Part shown: positions 20,654-31,559 of the stretch, piece by piece
How positions within the stretch are numbered: the stretch's first letter is position 1
How the letters are laid out: the number at the start of each line of letters is the position of its first letter
Assembly (NCBI GenBank): GCA_030686995.1
Contig: CM060697.1
Span: 102,664,272 to 102,728,271 of the forward strand
DNA length: 64,000 bases
Direction: 5' to 3'
DNA from: Artemisia argyi
Lineage: Eukaryota > Streptophyta > Magnoliopsida > Asterales > Asteraceae
Notes under the pieces: model-generated
What the model was told of the DNA's origin: nothing
The model's database searches: none
Seen by the model: only the letters and a program-made list of their open reading frames with translations
Made by a program: the position numbers and the translations under genes

Positions 20654-23314
20654 TCAAAGAGTCGTAAGAACCTGCAAATTGATAGTGTGAAACCCTTTTA
20701 GGCTATTCGCCAAATTACGATAGGATAAATAGAAGGATAATTCCAATCCATCAACTTTTATCTGCAAGTCATAATTTCCAACATCACGTTGTTCTTCTTG
20801 AATTCTTTTCACTGAATCACCAACAGAGACACTACAGCCATCAATTTTTATAAGCTCAAGAGTTGGAATGTCCCCTATTTCAAGTGGTATCTCTTCAAGA
20901 TCACGACATTTCACAATCTCTAATTGTTTGAGACGTGGAAAGTTGATACTATAAGCTTCCCACTGCTTGATTTTTAACCGCTCGAGTCTCAAGAATTTCA
21001 GTTGTCGAAATTGTGCCTCATCATCTGTCTTCCACAGGGACCCCTCGAAGGCATCCTCACTTAGTTTCAGAACCTCAAGGTTAGGTAATGATTGAATGAT
21101 TGACATGTCACTCCAAGGTAGATGACACCTTACTAATGTAAGTTGTTTCAATGTCGTAGGGAGATTATTTCGACAGTTTCTTCCATAGATTCCAGTTAAC
21201 TTCAAGGTTTCAAGGCATGGTTGTAATTCAAAGTCATTTCCCTCATCTGAATTGAGAATCAATGACATCTTTTTTATGACTGGAAAGTATTTCTAGAAAT
21301 TTTCTACCAAATCTCCCAACTCCACCTCTGAAATGGTTTGCAAGTTCATTGGCCGATTAATAGAAGGAAGATAAAACTTCTTGTTACTCGACAAATGCCT
21401 CAAGTTTACCAAATCTGATATCTTACTTGGTAAAAGTAGAGAGCTCCGACTTGTTTTAACAATGAGGGTTTGAAGGCTCGTTAAATTCAATAACGAGGAT
21501 GGAAAACCTGATAAATGCCAGATTGCAAGGTACCTTAAGTGGAATAGTAATGATATACCCTCTGGAAAATGAATGAGTTCACAATTTTGTAGATCTAGCA
21601 CCCTAAGAAGCGCAAAGGAAGGGAAATGATCAGCAATGTCATAAGTCCAGGATACGGTCGTGAGAAAGCAAAAGAGTGTTCGCAAGCTTGGGGTGGGCGG
21701 ATGAGCAAACTTCATGATGGGAATATCTTGATATGTAAACAAACGATGTTTATCTGATACAATAAACTTATAAGACTCTGTCGAGTTTATTCTGTGGAAG
21801 AATCTTTTTTCTTGTGCTATTCTCAGGCATAGCTCCCTCAAAAGATCATGGACTTTAAAAGATTTGACACCACCATTGGATCTCCTTTCTGCAACAATTA
21901 CAAGGTTTCTGCCGACTAGATCCAAGAGGTAACCCTCCCCAATATCCTCAAAGCTTTGATTTTCAGCTTCTTGTATAAATCCCTCAGCCATCCATAACCC
22001 AATCAACCATCGGGCAGGGAACTTAAAATCTTCCGGGAAGCCTCCTAAGTAAAGAAAGCAATCTCTCAAGTGAAGAGGTAGATGATTGTAACTTAAATCC
22101 AGTGTTTCCATGTGTTTATTCTCGTCACTAGCAATGTATGACCCAACACTGCAAGAAATCTTTTTCCACGAATCTTTGTTCTCTGGTTCTTTTGCTAGAA
22201 GTCCTGCTATGACAACCACCGAAAGTGGTAGTCCCTGACATTTATTTGCAATTTGCATTCCATGTTCAATCAACCATTTGGGGCATTCTTCGCCATGAAA
22301 CACCTTTTTGCACAATAACTCCCAACTTTGTAATTCCGTTAGATAGCTCAAGAAATGGACAAGCCCGTTTGGTTTTGATTTGGCATGTAGTCCAACTTCA
22401 TTGAGGCGACTCGTGAGGAGAATTCGACTGCTGGTGTCATCATTGGGAAAAAGTACTTTCAGTTTCAGGTTATCCCATGCCTCTTTGCTCCAGATATCAT
22501 CAATGACAATAAAATACCTCTGACCCTTTAGACTCTTGTGCAACATTTCACGAAGCTTAAAGTCATTATTGTTTTCTATATCTACTTGAACACCCAATGA
22601 TGCCAGGATTTGGATCAATACATCACACCTTTTATATGTTTGAGAGACAGTAACCCATGCACGAATATGAAAATGATACTTAATAAAACGATCATTGAAT
22701 ACTTTGGTAGCCAGGGTAGTCTTACCAAGCCCGCCCATGCCAATGATGGAGACGACATCTAGCTTCTTTTGATCTTCCACAAGTTTATCGCGTATGACTT
22801 CAACATGATGATCAAGCCCCACAACAATTTCATCGAATACTTTCTTCAATCCTAGTGTACTTCTGCTGTTGGAAGTTCCAGCAGCTGCACACTGCATTTG
22901 CTGGCTTTTAGTCCTTTGAGACGAATCCATCTTCATGTTATCCATTCTTGTTTGAATGAGTTCTTCCTTAATGGACTTTATTGATCTCATAACATGATCA
23001 AGATTCAAGAAGGTTCTAAAGACATCAGATCTAGGAGAGTATCCTATTTTTCTGCAGTGAACACCAGATACAAATAGATCAATGATATCTTGTGCTTCTT
23101 CTGCTGTGTTTTTGAATCTTCTCTTCAGATATTGCAGTTCTGTATGTTCGCCATGAAAAAGGATCTGGATCATGGAGTCAAGCTCTTCATAAAGAAGCTG
23201 CAACTGAGGCCTTTCTAATAGAATTGATGGGTGATTGCTAATGAGTGGATTATCGTTGGAGTAAATTAGCTGCTTCAAGTTTTCCATGAACAATTCCAAG
23301 CCAGTGTATATCAT
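20654..23314 (-). pseudogene. CC-NBS-LRR (R1-like) resistance gene broken by one TAG codon
   Basis: This is an intracellular immune receptor of the CNL class. From ATG 23312-23314 the frame is open for 673 codons to TAG 21293-21295. It then continues in the same frame through LRR sequence to the stop at 20654-20656, about 886 codons in all and normal for the family. Domains: N-terminal coiled coil (residues about 1-125, with an EDVID-like AEEAQDIID at 71-79); NB-ARC with P-loop GMGGLGKTT (192-200), kinase-2 YFIVIDDIW (267-275), RNBS-B SSRILLTSR (295-303), GLPL (361-364), RNBS-D-like CFLYLGGFPEDF (419-430) and VHD in place of MHD (488-490); LRRs from about 540 to the end. It has no introns. 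The single nonsense codon lies between LRR segments, where a Gln codon one C-to-T step away would fit. Fragments of the same gene flank it on both sides. A truncated NB-ARC protein could still be made; this is not known. Confidence 0.92.
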
Positions 23315-23743
23315 TTTTAATATATTTTTCTCTGTATCTGAACAATGTATGTGGTGTCTAATTCAAGCTTTTTTGTATGTGAAACATTTGACTTAGTTTG
23401 GTTTGAATAAAATTAGTTCATGGTGGTTGGTTTCAGTCTCTTTTTTCTGTTCCAATTAAGATAAAAATATCTATACATTGAAAAATGTGGATATTGAGAT
23501 AGTTTATTGACTTTGTTCACGTTTTTAATCTATAATATTGCGTCATTTAACTTTTAAAGAGACTTTTCTTTACATTATAAAGTTTCAAAGCTTATAATCA
23601 ATTTGTATCACATATTTTTCATCGTTTGTTCATTGTTTTAAGTGTATCGTATTCTTAAATAGTACGAGTACTATGCGGAACCTACTAACCAACTCATTAG
23701 CTGTAGTGGTAATATTATTATTAATAATTTTGTAATATTCATA
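23315..23743. other. Upstream region of the CNL gene
   Basis: This is AT-rich and includes the presumed promoter and 5' UTR. I do not see a convincing TATA box at a definable distance, and there is no ORF. Confidence 0.4.
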
Positions 23744-23880
23744 CAGCAATGGGAACTGAGGTCTTTCTAATAGTAGTGATGGGTGCCGGTGGTTGATGAG
23801 TGGATTATCATTACAGCAATGGGAACTGAGGTCTTTCTAATAGTAGTGATGGGTGCCGGTGGTTGATGAGTGGATTATCA
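23741..23880. repeat. 70-bp tandem duplication in the CNL fragment
   Basis: Two essentially identical 70-bp units start with CAGCAATGGGAACTGAGG at 23744 and 23814. The near-perfect identity implies a recent duplication or gene conversion. Confidence 0.95.
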
Positions 23881-23970
23881 TTGGAGTAAATTAGTTGCTT
23901 CAAGTTTGCAGTGAACATTTCCAAGTCCATGTATGTCATTTTTAGTACGTCTCTTTTTTTTCTGTATCTT
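23744..23970 (-). pseudogene. Duplicated N-terminal fragment of the CNL gene
   Basis: Bases about 23750-23970 align with 23195-23345 of the CNL (shared blocks CTGAGGYCTTTCTAATAG, GATGAGTGGATTATC and GGAGTAAATTAGYTGCTTC), that is, the first 40 or so codons plus 5' flank. The fragment is out of frame and includes a 70-bp tandem duplication. A SINE follows immediately. Confidence 0.85.
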
Positions 23971-23986
23971 AAGAACAATAGAACTA

Positions 23987-24286
23987 CCAATGGGCTTGTG
24001 GACCACTGGGCATGTCTTATTCATTTAAGCGTGCCTAGTGGAGAGTAGTACCGGTTTGGGTGACCAAACCGGGAAGTCCTCCCTTGTGGACCACTGCCCT
24101 GTCGGTACGATTTCAAAGTCCTTCAATGAAGGTTTCAACCCACCAGGGTTCGAATCTGGAGAAGGCAAGGTTTACTTCAATTTAAGTGTTGTCCCTTCGG
24201 GCGACTTAAGTTGAAGGTTTTCCCCCCATCGGGTTTCAAATTGGACATGGATTTCCCTTAAAGAAAGTAACCGTTCAAAAAAAAAA
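23987..24286 (+). mobile_element. SINE with 16-bp target-site duplication
   Basis: A 300-bp element begins CCAATGGGCTTGTGG and ends in an A-rich tail. The perfect direct repeat AAGAACAATAGAACTA flanks it at 23971-23986 and 24287-24302, as expected for LINE-driven target-primed reverse transcription. An RNA polymerase III B-box-like GGGTTCGAATC lies at 24146-24156. A convincing A box was not defined, and the B box is farther from the 5' end than in a simple tRNA-SINE, so the head may be composite. There is no ORF. Confidence 0.88.
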
Positions 24287-24302
24287 AAGAACAATAGAAC
24301 TA

Positions 24303-25310
24303 GTCAGCTGACTTGAATTAAGTTGGTTTAAATTAATAATTGAAGTGGTCAATAATGCAACGCTGTGATTGATGGTTGACTAGTATTTGTTTTCACACTG
24401 TTTTTATTAGAAAATGTCCATTTGGTGTTGGTGTTTTACGCTACAAATAATACTTGAGTTCTTAATGGTGTATGTGAATAAAATTTCAACTTCGCATATA
24501 ACATTGTGTGTAAATGCTACAGTAATAAACAAGTATTTGTAAAAAAATAGTTCACTTGAAAATAAACATATAACAATAAGTGAAGTTATTTCTTTGGTTG
24601 ATCAACTCTGCAACCTGATGGCAAGACCTCTCACTACTTTGGTTGGTGTTTGGTTTAGTTTCCATCATAGGGGATGGCTTGATGGGTGATGATAGTGTTT
24701 CACCAGTGTTGGCCAGGCGTTGCAGCCTGCAGGTGATGGGAATTTATACCAGATTCACTACTTTACTAGGCAAAAAAATTGTAACTTGATAAAATCATCA
24801 GAAAATATATTTTTGTAGAACATATTCTATCAAAAATTGAAACTATGCTCACAAAAACTTGAAACTGTACTTTTGACAGCCACAAATATAAACTAAATTC
24901 ATCATACACCGAAATTCGATAAAAAACAGAAATTGCCTTAGAAAAAGTTAACTAATAAAATACTTCCGATGATGATGCTGTAGCCGTTAAGATTTTTTGT
25001 TTGTGTTTTTGAATTTCACCAAAAAAATTTTAACTGAAAATACGTTACAGAAAAAATGAGTTGTAGAATAAGAACTTTAAAATTAATTTGAAGAAGATGA
25101 GATTGGTTAATGAGTTTTTCATGAATTCATTTTAAAGATGGAAATGATTGATTTGGTGTTATTCCGGTTTGAAAAGTCAACATAATTTGCTTAGGTGGAC
25201 ATAGTATGCTGAGGTGGCATCATGAGTCACCATTTTTGATTGGTCCATTTTCTTGAGATGTCACATGGTGATGTGCCATGCCTTGTCTCTTACGTAGTAT
25301 ATGAGACTAG
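24303..25310. other. Non-coding, possibly part of a minus-strand Helitron
   Basis: No gene is seen. Read on the minus strand from 25310, the sequence begins TCTCATATACTACG, a Helitron-like TC start. The other terminus was not found. A conspicuous A-rich block spans 24770-25090. Confidence 0.3.
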
Positions 25311-25355
25311 CTTCATAACCCCGATAGGCGGGTCCGCTTCATGATTATACTTGAA
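25311..25355 (-). mobile_element. Possible Helitron 3' terminus (hairpin + CTAG)
   Basis: On the minus strand the segment reads a GACCCGCCTATCGGGGTT hairpin, a short spacer, then GAAGCTAG, ending next to T. This matches the Helitron 3' pattern (hairpin, about 10 nt, CTRR, host T). A 5' TC-type start follows at once, suggesting two Helitron ends abutting. Without the full elements this stays tentative. Confidence 0.35.
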
Positions 25356-25962
25356 AAATAATGAGTATGTCAACAACCTTGAAGAATACCAACATATTAT
25401 TACTAAATGAAAAAACTTAAATATTCATGTGATACATGAAAAGAATGTCAAAAGAACGAAATAAACGGTGCTCATTCAAATCCAAAATAGAACTTCTTTG
25501 TAAGTTGCAACATAGAAGATTCAATCATTTTTTGATTAAAACTCTTGAAACGATTATATATAGTTGTCCGTGTGAGAAAACTGGTTGTTGGAGAAACAAC
25601 CCAACTTGTGATTAAAGTTTGGCCTTTACAGTAGTTGTCTCCGATTTAGCTTCACAGCAAACACATTGTTAGATGCATTACTTGGAAATCAAACAAATAA
25701 GGTAGTAATTTGCAAAGCACGGTATAGTGATTGAGATAAGAACACTTCACCTCAACTCTAATGAATTCGCGGCAAAATTAGCGAGCGTTACTCTTGTAGC
25801 GTTGACATTAGGTCCAAAGAATGCAATAGCCAGAGCCCACAGAAAAACAATGCCAGCCTTATTACATTAAAAAAAAGGCAACCTTTATTATACAAATATA
25901 ATATTTTTTTTTTCATGCAAGCAAAATTGAATTTTGTGAAATCTAAAAATCATATTATGCAA

Positions 25963-25993
<31 letters not shown>

Positions 25994-26548
25994 AAATGCT
26001 AAATCAATATGTCAACTAAGTAAGCAACCCCATGCACCCTATTATATATTACGATTCCATAAGGAAATATATATCTTAAATAAGCAATCCAGACACCCCT
26101 ATAATGTACTACAATTACTACATCGAATGTTCCTTTTGCATACAAAAATATTATGCAAACCAAGGTCTATTTGTGTTTCTTAGTATTTATTAAAATATCC
26201 GGTTTTGTAAGCGCATATGCAACTATTTAAGGGATATAAAGGTAAACAGTTTGTCTCTTGTTCGAATCATATTTATAAATTACAATATTTGTATGCAAGT
26301 TTGAAGTGTCAGATTTACTAAAGGAACCGGTTTTTGGAATTTTTTTTCCACTATTAGAATAGCAGTTAAAGCAGATTACCTCACTTGTTTGAACAATTAT
26401 TTAGCATCCGTTCGGGTCCATCCTACAATAAGCACAAAGAAATTAACATTAGTGGCATCACCCATTGCGTTAATGGGTTATTTAATTATAGCATGCTGGT
26501 ATAATGTGAATTATAATGAAACTATAATGCCATTTCAAGAACAAAAAT
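25356..26548. other. AT-rich intergenic DNA
   Basis: No gene is identified. An AAAT tetranucleotide run lies at about 25966-25990. Two similar segments around 26021-26050 and 26082-26115 (TAAGCAA.CCA...CACCCTA...ATA) look like an old tandem duplication. Confidence 0.4.
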
Positions 26549-26827
26549 ATGAAAGTAAAAAAATGTAGTAATCCAGCATCCAAACCTCCTGACACAGAGC
26601 CATATGGGCTTCAGGTTGCCGATGAGAAGACAAAGGATCTATCATCAGACATGCTTCTTGGAGGTCCAAAAGATATAGAGTGCATTCTTGGAGAAACAGG
26701 CTTAGACGTCTTCTATGGGGTTCCTGATGTTGATAGGCATGGAGGTGATCTAGGAGGTATTAGCCGAGGTATGCTTGTTTATGATGCTAACAACAGGCTC
26801 GGCAGAAATAGGAGGTCTTGGGACTGA
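26549..26827 (+). CDS. Unidentified 92-codon ORF, possibly a captured gene fragment
   Basis: The ORF from ATG 26549 to the stop at 26825-26827 has a codon composition less AT-biased than its surroundings and a protein-like sequence (DMLLGGPKDIECILGETGLD, VFYGVPDVDRHGGDLGG). I do not recognise the family. There is no signal peptide or membrane segment. The GC-richer island in an AT-rich, Helitron-suspect region suggests a captured exon rather than a complete gene. It could equally be a chance ORF. Confidence 0.3.
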   Translation: MKVKKCSNPASKPPDTEPYGLQVADEKTKDLSSDMLLGGPKDIECILGETGLDVFYGVPDVDRHGGDLGGISRGMLVYDANNRLGRNRRSWD

Positions 26828-26945
26828 ATATAAAACAAAAGCATAAAATAGTTTTATCTTATGTGCAATATATAAATCAATTTAGATGAGTAGCAGGAAA
26901 TATTATCATTATATATGTAGCTCACCATCTTTCACAGGCTCATCT

Positions 26946-26946
<1 letters not shown>

Positions 26947-27012
<66 letters not shown>
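26947..27012. repeat. (TA)n microsatellite
   Basis: About 66 bp of uninterrupted TA dinucleotides. It borders what I take as the left margin of the MULE. Confidence 0.95.
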
Positions 27013-27015
<3 letters not shown>

Positions 27016-27042
27016 TTAGGTTAAAATAAAAAGAATAGGAAG

Positions 27043-28449
27043 TGATGAGGCGAAAAATGATCCGTTTTTAGGGGGTCATTTAAGCCCGAATCCGACTTTA
27101 TTTGATCAAATATTGCCCTAAATCGTTCCTTTTGTGATTTTAGGTGTTTGGAGAGTGAATTCTGGAAAAGAAGCCATTTTGGACGTTTTTGGAGCATAAA
27201 AGTGAAGAAAACGGCAAAGTATCAATTTTCCATGCTGAAGACACTAGGTGACGGCGTCAAGAGTTACACCCTGACGGCGTCAGACATCAAGAATAAAACA
27301 CCGTAGTTGATGACGGCGTCAAAAGTCATCCTGACGGCGTCAAAGTACCAAGAATAAAATACCGTGGTTGGTGACGGCGTCACATAGGCCGTCATAAGTA
27401 GATCAAGGCCGTCCGAGGAAGTATTTGGCGGCGAGGTGACGGCGTCACATGCTTGTCTTGACGCCGTCAGCCCAGTTTTCCTATATATAGTTTTCTAGTT
27501 TTTTCATTAAAAGAGAGAAGTTTTGGTGAAACCCTAAAGACGAATTTGGTGCATCTTTTACAGGTTTTTCAAGGGTTCCAAACCCTTGATACCTTGCACT
27601 GTAATTGAGATAAGTGTTCTTCTAATTCAATCAATATGTCTATGTGTTGGTTGTTTATATCTTGTTCTTGTCTCAATTCCATTATGCTAGGCTAGATCTC
27701 TTTTGTGTTTGCTTAGATCTAATGAAACCTAGATGTTGATTATGTGTTGATTACTTGTCTATTCTTGTCTTGGATGAATGATTTTATATGTTAGGCTTAA
27801 GAAAACTGGCAGATCTCCAAATGGTAACATGCTTGAACGTCTTAAGAAACATGAACCGAGGCGTACTAGGTCTTTATTGGTTGTATTTAATGCATGAGCC
27901 ACTGTTTACAATCCCTATAGTTGTGCTGGGTCATGGTGTAGGAGGAGATAAGAGCTCATAGAGTTGGGGAGTTATGTATGCCACCCCACGAATGGTATTA
28001 AGGAATACAATCCGTCATCCATACAAGTATAACAAGTAATTAACGTGTAAAAGATGTCTAGGGAGTAGTGAAGTCTAAGTAAACACAATTTCTCCAATTA
28101 CTGCTCACAACCTTAGTATAATTTAGTTTAATTTCATTTTCAGTATTTTATTTTGAATATATATTAGTTTTGGGTTAGTTGAATAGCAACTAATTCCACC
28201 CACTCTTCCAAAACCCGAGATTTTACTTGCTTTCATAAAAATATAAAAATACAAAAATAATCATCCCTCACCTTTAGAACTATTAATTAGGTTTTCTAAT
28301 CCTAGCGACACTATTCCTAAGCTGAACGATCAATCCCCCGGTACTTGTCACTATACTATACTACAACGATCAGGTACACTGCCTGGTGGGGGTTGTAAGC
28401 TTCTCGAGATCCCTCGAGAGGTAAAGCCTGTTGCGATTCCCACGCATCA
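27043..28449 (+). repeat. Solo LTR of the TGACGGCGTCA family, TSD GGAAG
   Basis: A 1407-bp LTR starts TGATGAGGCGAAAAATG and ends TTCCCACGCATCA. It is flanked by GGAAG at 27038-27042 and 28450-28454. No internal region is attached, so it formed by LTR-LTR recombination. It is homologous along its length to the LTRs at 55977 and 61294. Confidence 0.95.
27249..27490 (+). promoter_or_regulatory. LTR promoter: seven TGACG(G/C)CGTCA motifs and a TATA box
   Basis: Perfect 11-bp motifs start at 27249, 27272, 27311, 27332, 27372, 27437 and 27459. TATATATAG lies at 27482-27490, 12 bp after the last motif. Each motif is a pair of inverted TGACG half-sites, the core bound by plant TGA-type bZIP factors (known for as-1/ocs elements). 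Binding here is inferred. The same layout recurs in every family LTR in the window. Confidence 0.7.
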
Positions 28450-28705
28450 GGAAGCCACCATATCGTGACATGTGTCCCATTCCTACTCCCTCTTTTTTTT
28501 TTACTCTTAGGGGCTTTTTTGTCTTTTAACATCTTTCCGTTTAGTATATATATAAATTTTTTCTCATTATCACCAAAAAAAACACACATTCGACTTCTCT
28601 CCACCGTATTCTCCGCACACTCTTTTCTTCTTATCCAGCGTGATCATCGTGATCACCAGCGTGATCATTCTCCACCGTGATCATTCTCCACCGTATTCCA
28701 CCGTG
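28450..28705 (+). other. MULE 5' region upstream of the transposase
   Basis: This is non-coding and pyrimidine-rich, with short direct repeats around 28640-28705 (CCGTGATCATTCTCCACCGT). It presumably holds the transposase promoter and 5' UTR; a TATATATA at about 28547-28554 is a possible TATA box. Confidence 0.4.
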
Positions 28706-28817
28706 ATGTCGATCGATTCTAACCATTGTTCATCATCATTGTCTAACCAGTGTTCATCTTTTAGTAATAATCATTCATCATCATCAACAATTTCTTCAAC
28801 ATCATTTAATCATGATC
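28706..28817 (+). CDS. Putative first exon of the MULE transposase
   Basis: ATG 28706 opens a Ser-rich frame (MSIDSNHCSSSLSNQ...) that meets a strong splice donor, C|GTAAGT, at 28817/28818. The following intron carries multiple GATGCAGTAGATTTA repeats and is cut by the gypsy element at 29347. The exon encoding the FAR1 DNA-binding domain, which should come next, is absent. Assignment to the transposase rests on position and orientation. Confidence 0.45.
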
Positions 28818-28899
28818 GTAAGTTTGATATGTTTTTTATTATTTTGTTAGTGATTTTAATTGATTTAAAATAATATTTTTATGTTTAAATCATTAATTT

Positions 28900-29346
28900 T
28901 GAATTTTTTATGTTTATATCAAACCTGCACACCATGTGTTTGATGATTAGTAATTAGATTTTGATTTAGGTTATGTATGAGTTTGATGCAGTAGATTTAT
29001 AAATTTGATGCAGTAGATTTATGATTATGATTTCTATATATTAAATTTGATGCACATCAGGTGTGTTTGATGACTTATAATTAGATTTTGATGCAGTAGA
29101 TGTATAAGCAAGATGCAGTATATTTATGAGTATGATTTCAAGATATAGTATTAGGTTTCAGTATATAAATGTGTATTGGAATCCTGCACATCAGGTATGA
29201 GTATGATGCAGTAGATTTACAAATTTGATGCAGTAGATATATGAGTATGATTTCTATATAGTAAATTTGATGCACATCAGGTGTGTTTGATTACTAGTAA
29301 TTAGATTTTGATGCAGTAGATGTATAAGCATGATGCAGTAGATTTA
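28900..29346 (+). repeat. GATGCAGTAGATTTA intronic repeat cluster
   Basis: At least eight degenerate copies of (T)GATGCAGTAGATTTATGA, interleaved with GATGCACATCAGGTGTGTTTGATGA segments, fill the presumed first intron. A block at 29018-29110 is repeated at 29228-29320. Related motifs occur across the MULE. Confidence 0.85.
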
Positions 29347-31545
29347 TGTAACACCCCAATTCCGGAAAAAATAGCCATTTTAAAAAATTATTATATATTC
29401 AACGTTATAAAAATTAAACAACAGAAGTCTAAAACCATAGTTTGCATATTTTGCTAAGCTAACAAAACATAACCAATCCAACCCAAACGGGTGTTACATA
29501 ACAATCTATAAAACCAAGTTCAATATTGTAAACATTAAAAATAGTAGGCTAAGTTCTGGATGCCAAGTGGATTGACCACAACTACCCAACCTCACTCCCT
29601 AAGAATCTCGCAAGAATATTCCTATTTATCCTGCACGAATACAAAGACGATTTTTGCAAGAAACAAGTGTTAGCTAATTAAAGTTAAGTGATATACAACG
29701 AGTTATAAAATAAAGAAACCCCCAACAACATCATTTAAATAAGTTAACCATAATAATTTTAAACCAACAATTATAAACGAGTATAACGGAAAATGTCACC
29801 AAAACAATTCAATGCAACAATGATAATAATGCAAAGACCGCTATCCGGTTCACCCAAAGTACCCGATCCCTCGATTCCATCTATACACCCAAATTTCACG
29901 ATCATAAATCCTCTCGGTAAATTAGCAACCATGGGAGCTACCCGGCTACATAAGATTCCGTTAAGATTTAATCCCGCTACCTCGCGATACATCTATAAAA
30001 GTAGAAAGCAAGTGGAACAAGCTAACTACAAGAGTGATGCTACATGTATGTGACTCATCTCTAGTCACACATCACCCCTATCCCACCAAGCCCCTAGAAA
30101 GCAAGGCGGCGTCCGATAATAATGTGAAAGATCACGCCGTGTCATGACACAATCAACCGACAATAGCTAGCATATTCTAGAAGGACAAGCCAAACCCCAC
30201 TAGACTCCCCCGATAATGGTTCATGTAAGCAAGACTAGGCACACCTATGGGTCATGAACATGTATGCATCTATAAATAACATCTATACAATCAGTCACGA
30301 ATATTAGGCAAGTCAACTACTATGAAACCAATATCAAATTTAAACACATAAATCAACAATAAATAAATTTAAAGAAAATATGGTTAACAAGAAACCCATG
30401 CCTTTCCCCGCTAAAAGCCCGTTTTATCTTTGTACTCGGTTTTAGAAAACCATTGTACTCACCTTACTTCAACAATAAGCTCTCCGTCCCTTAATAAGCT
30501 TCCTACAAGATAATAACAGATTCACTAAAAAAACTGTACGAACTAAAGCATCCTAAAGGTATCTTAATTGATTGGTTATGCCCGTAAGTCTATATGCTCA
30601 TTATTTACTACTACAACACTTCCAAGTATAATGTGGTAAAATTTATGTTTTGAACTTCGGTGTTTAGAGCCAACACAACAATAAGATAATATATAATTAA
30701 TAGAAAGTCATATACTAACCTTAGAAACATGAAAATTAACCTTCTGAGTTGCATATTAAATCCTATTGCCTTACATTCTTTTAATATATACATATATCTT
30801 ACAAGCTTAGTTATTATATGTATAAATTATGACTCTTAAACTTAAGAATGAATCACAATGTAGACAACCAGTAGCCACATCCTTCTATTCTATTGATCTA
30901 TCTCAAATTAACTACTACGTGATTCCTTTTTTTTTTCTTATGCTGTAAACATGTAACAGCCCTTAATACATTAATATATATCTAGATATCCTACGCAATT
31001 ATACGAATCATGAGCTAGACATTTTATAACAGAAAATGGCACACCAAAGTGACCATAATGATAAGATACTCAGTAACATCGTAGGCAAACATATGTAGTT
31101 TACTTAAAAAGGCAAAGTTCTTTATTACTCGACTCAACCAATCAACCGCAAGATTATCCTAACTTTTATTCAAAAACTAATCCAAAATCTATAGCTATAA
31201 TTCATACCTTAACTGTGATGAAAAACCGAACTCGAACCTAAAAGCAAAATCGCTATTCAGTAGCACCTTTGTGCAGCCTTTCTCTCCATTTATCGATATC
31301 TTTCTTTAGGGTTTAACTAGGCCTCAACTTGCAATATAACTCTGGTATAATATAATTACGTAAGGCAACCCATTGATATACTAATTCAACCGACTTATCA
31401 GCCTCATTCTATTGATACTATTAACACCCTATACACCTAGTTCCTATCACATGTAGTCCCTATACTTACTAACTAGTGTTACCTTTTAAATCTTAAATAA
31501 TTATTATACCATAAAATTTTACCTTATTAAATTACGGGTCTTTCA
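29347..31545 (-). repeat. 3' LTR of the gypsy element
   Basis: It is 2199 bp. In element orientation it starts TGAAAGACCCG directly after the polypurine tract and ends GGGGTGTTACA. Only this LTR is present, so an age cannot be estimated. Confidence 0.9.
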
Positions 31546-31559
31546 ATTCTCCCTCCCTT
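31546..31559 (-). promoter_or_regulatory. Polypurine tract of the gypsy element
   Basis: On the minus strand AAGGGAGGGAGAAT abuts the LTR start and overlaps the end of pol. It is the expected plus-strand DNA primer. Confidence 0.8.

Noticed and set aside
28465..28680. 71-codon ORF at the MULE 5' region
   Set aside because: Pyrimidine-rich translation overlapping the presumed promoter; the Ser-rich exon at 28706 with a strong donor is the better candidate.
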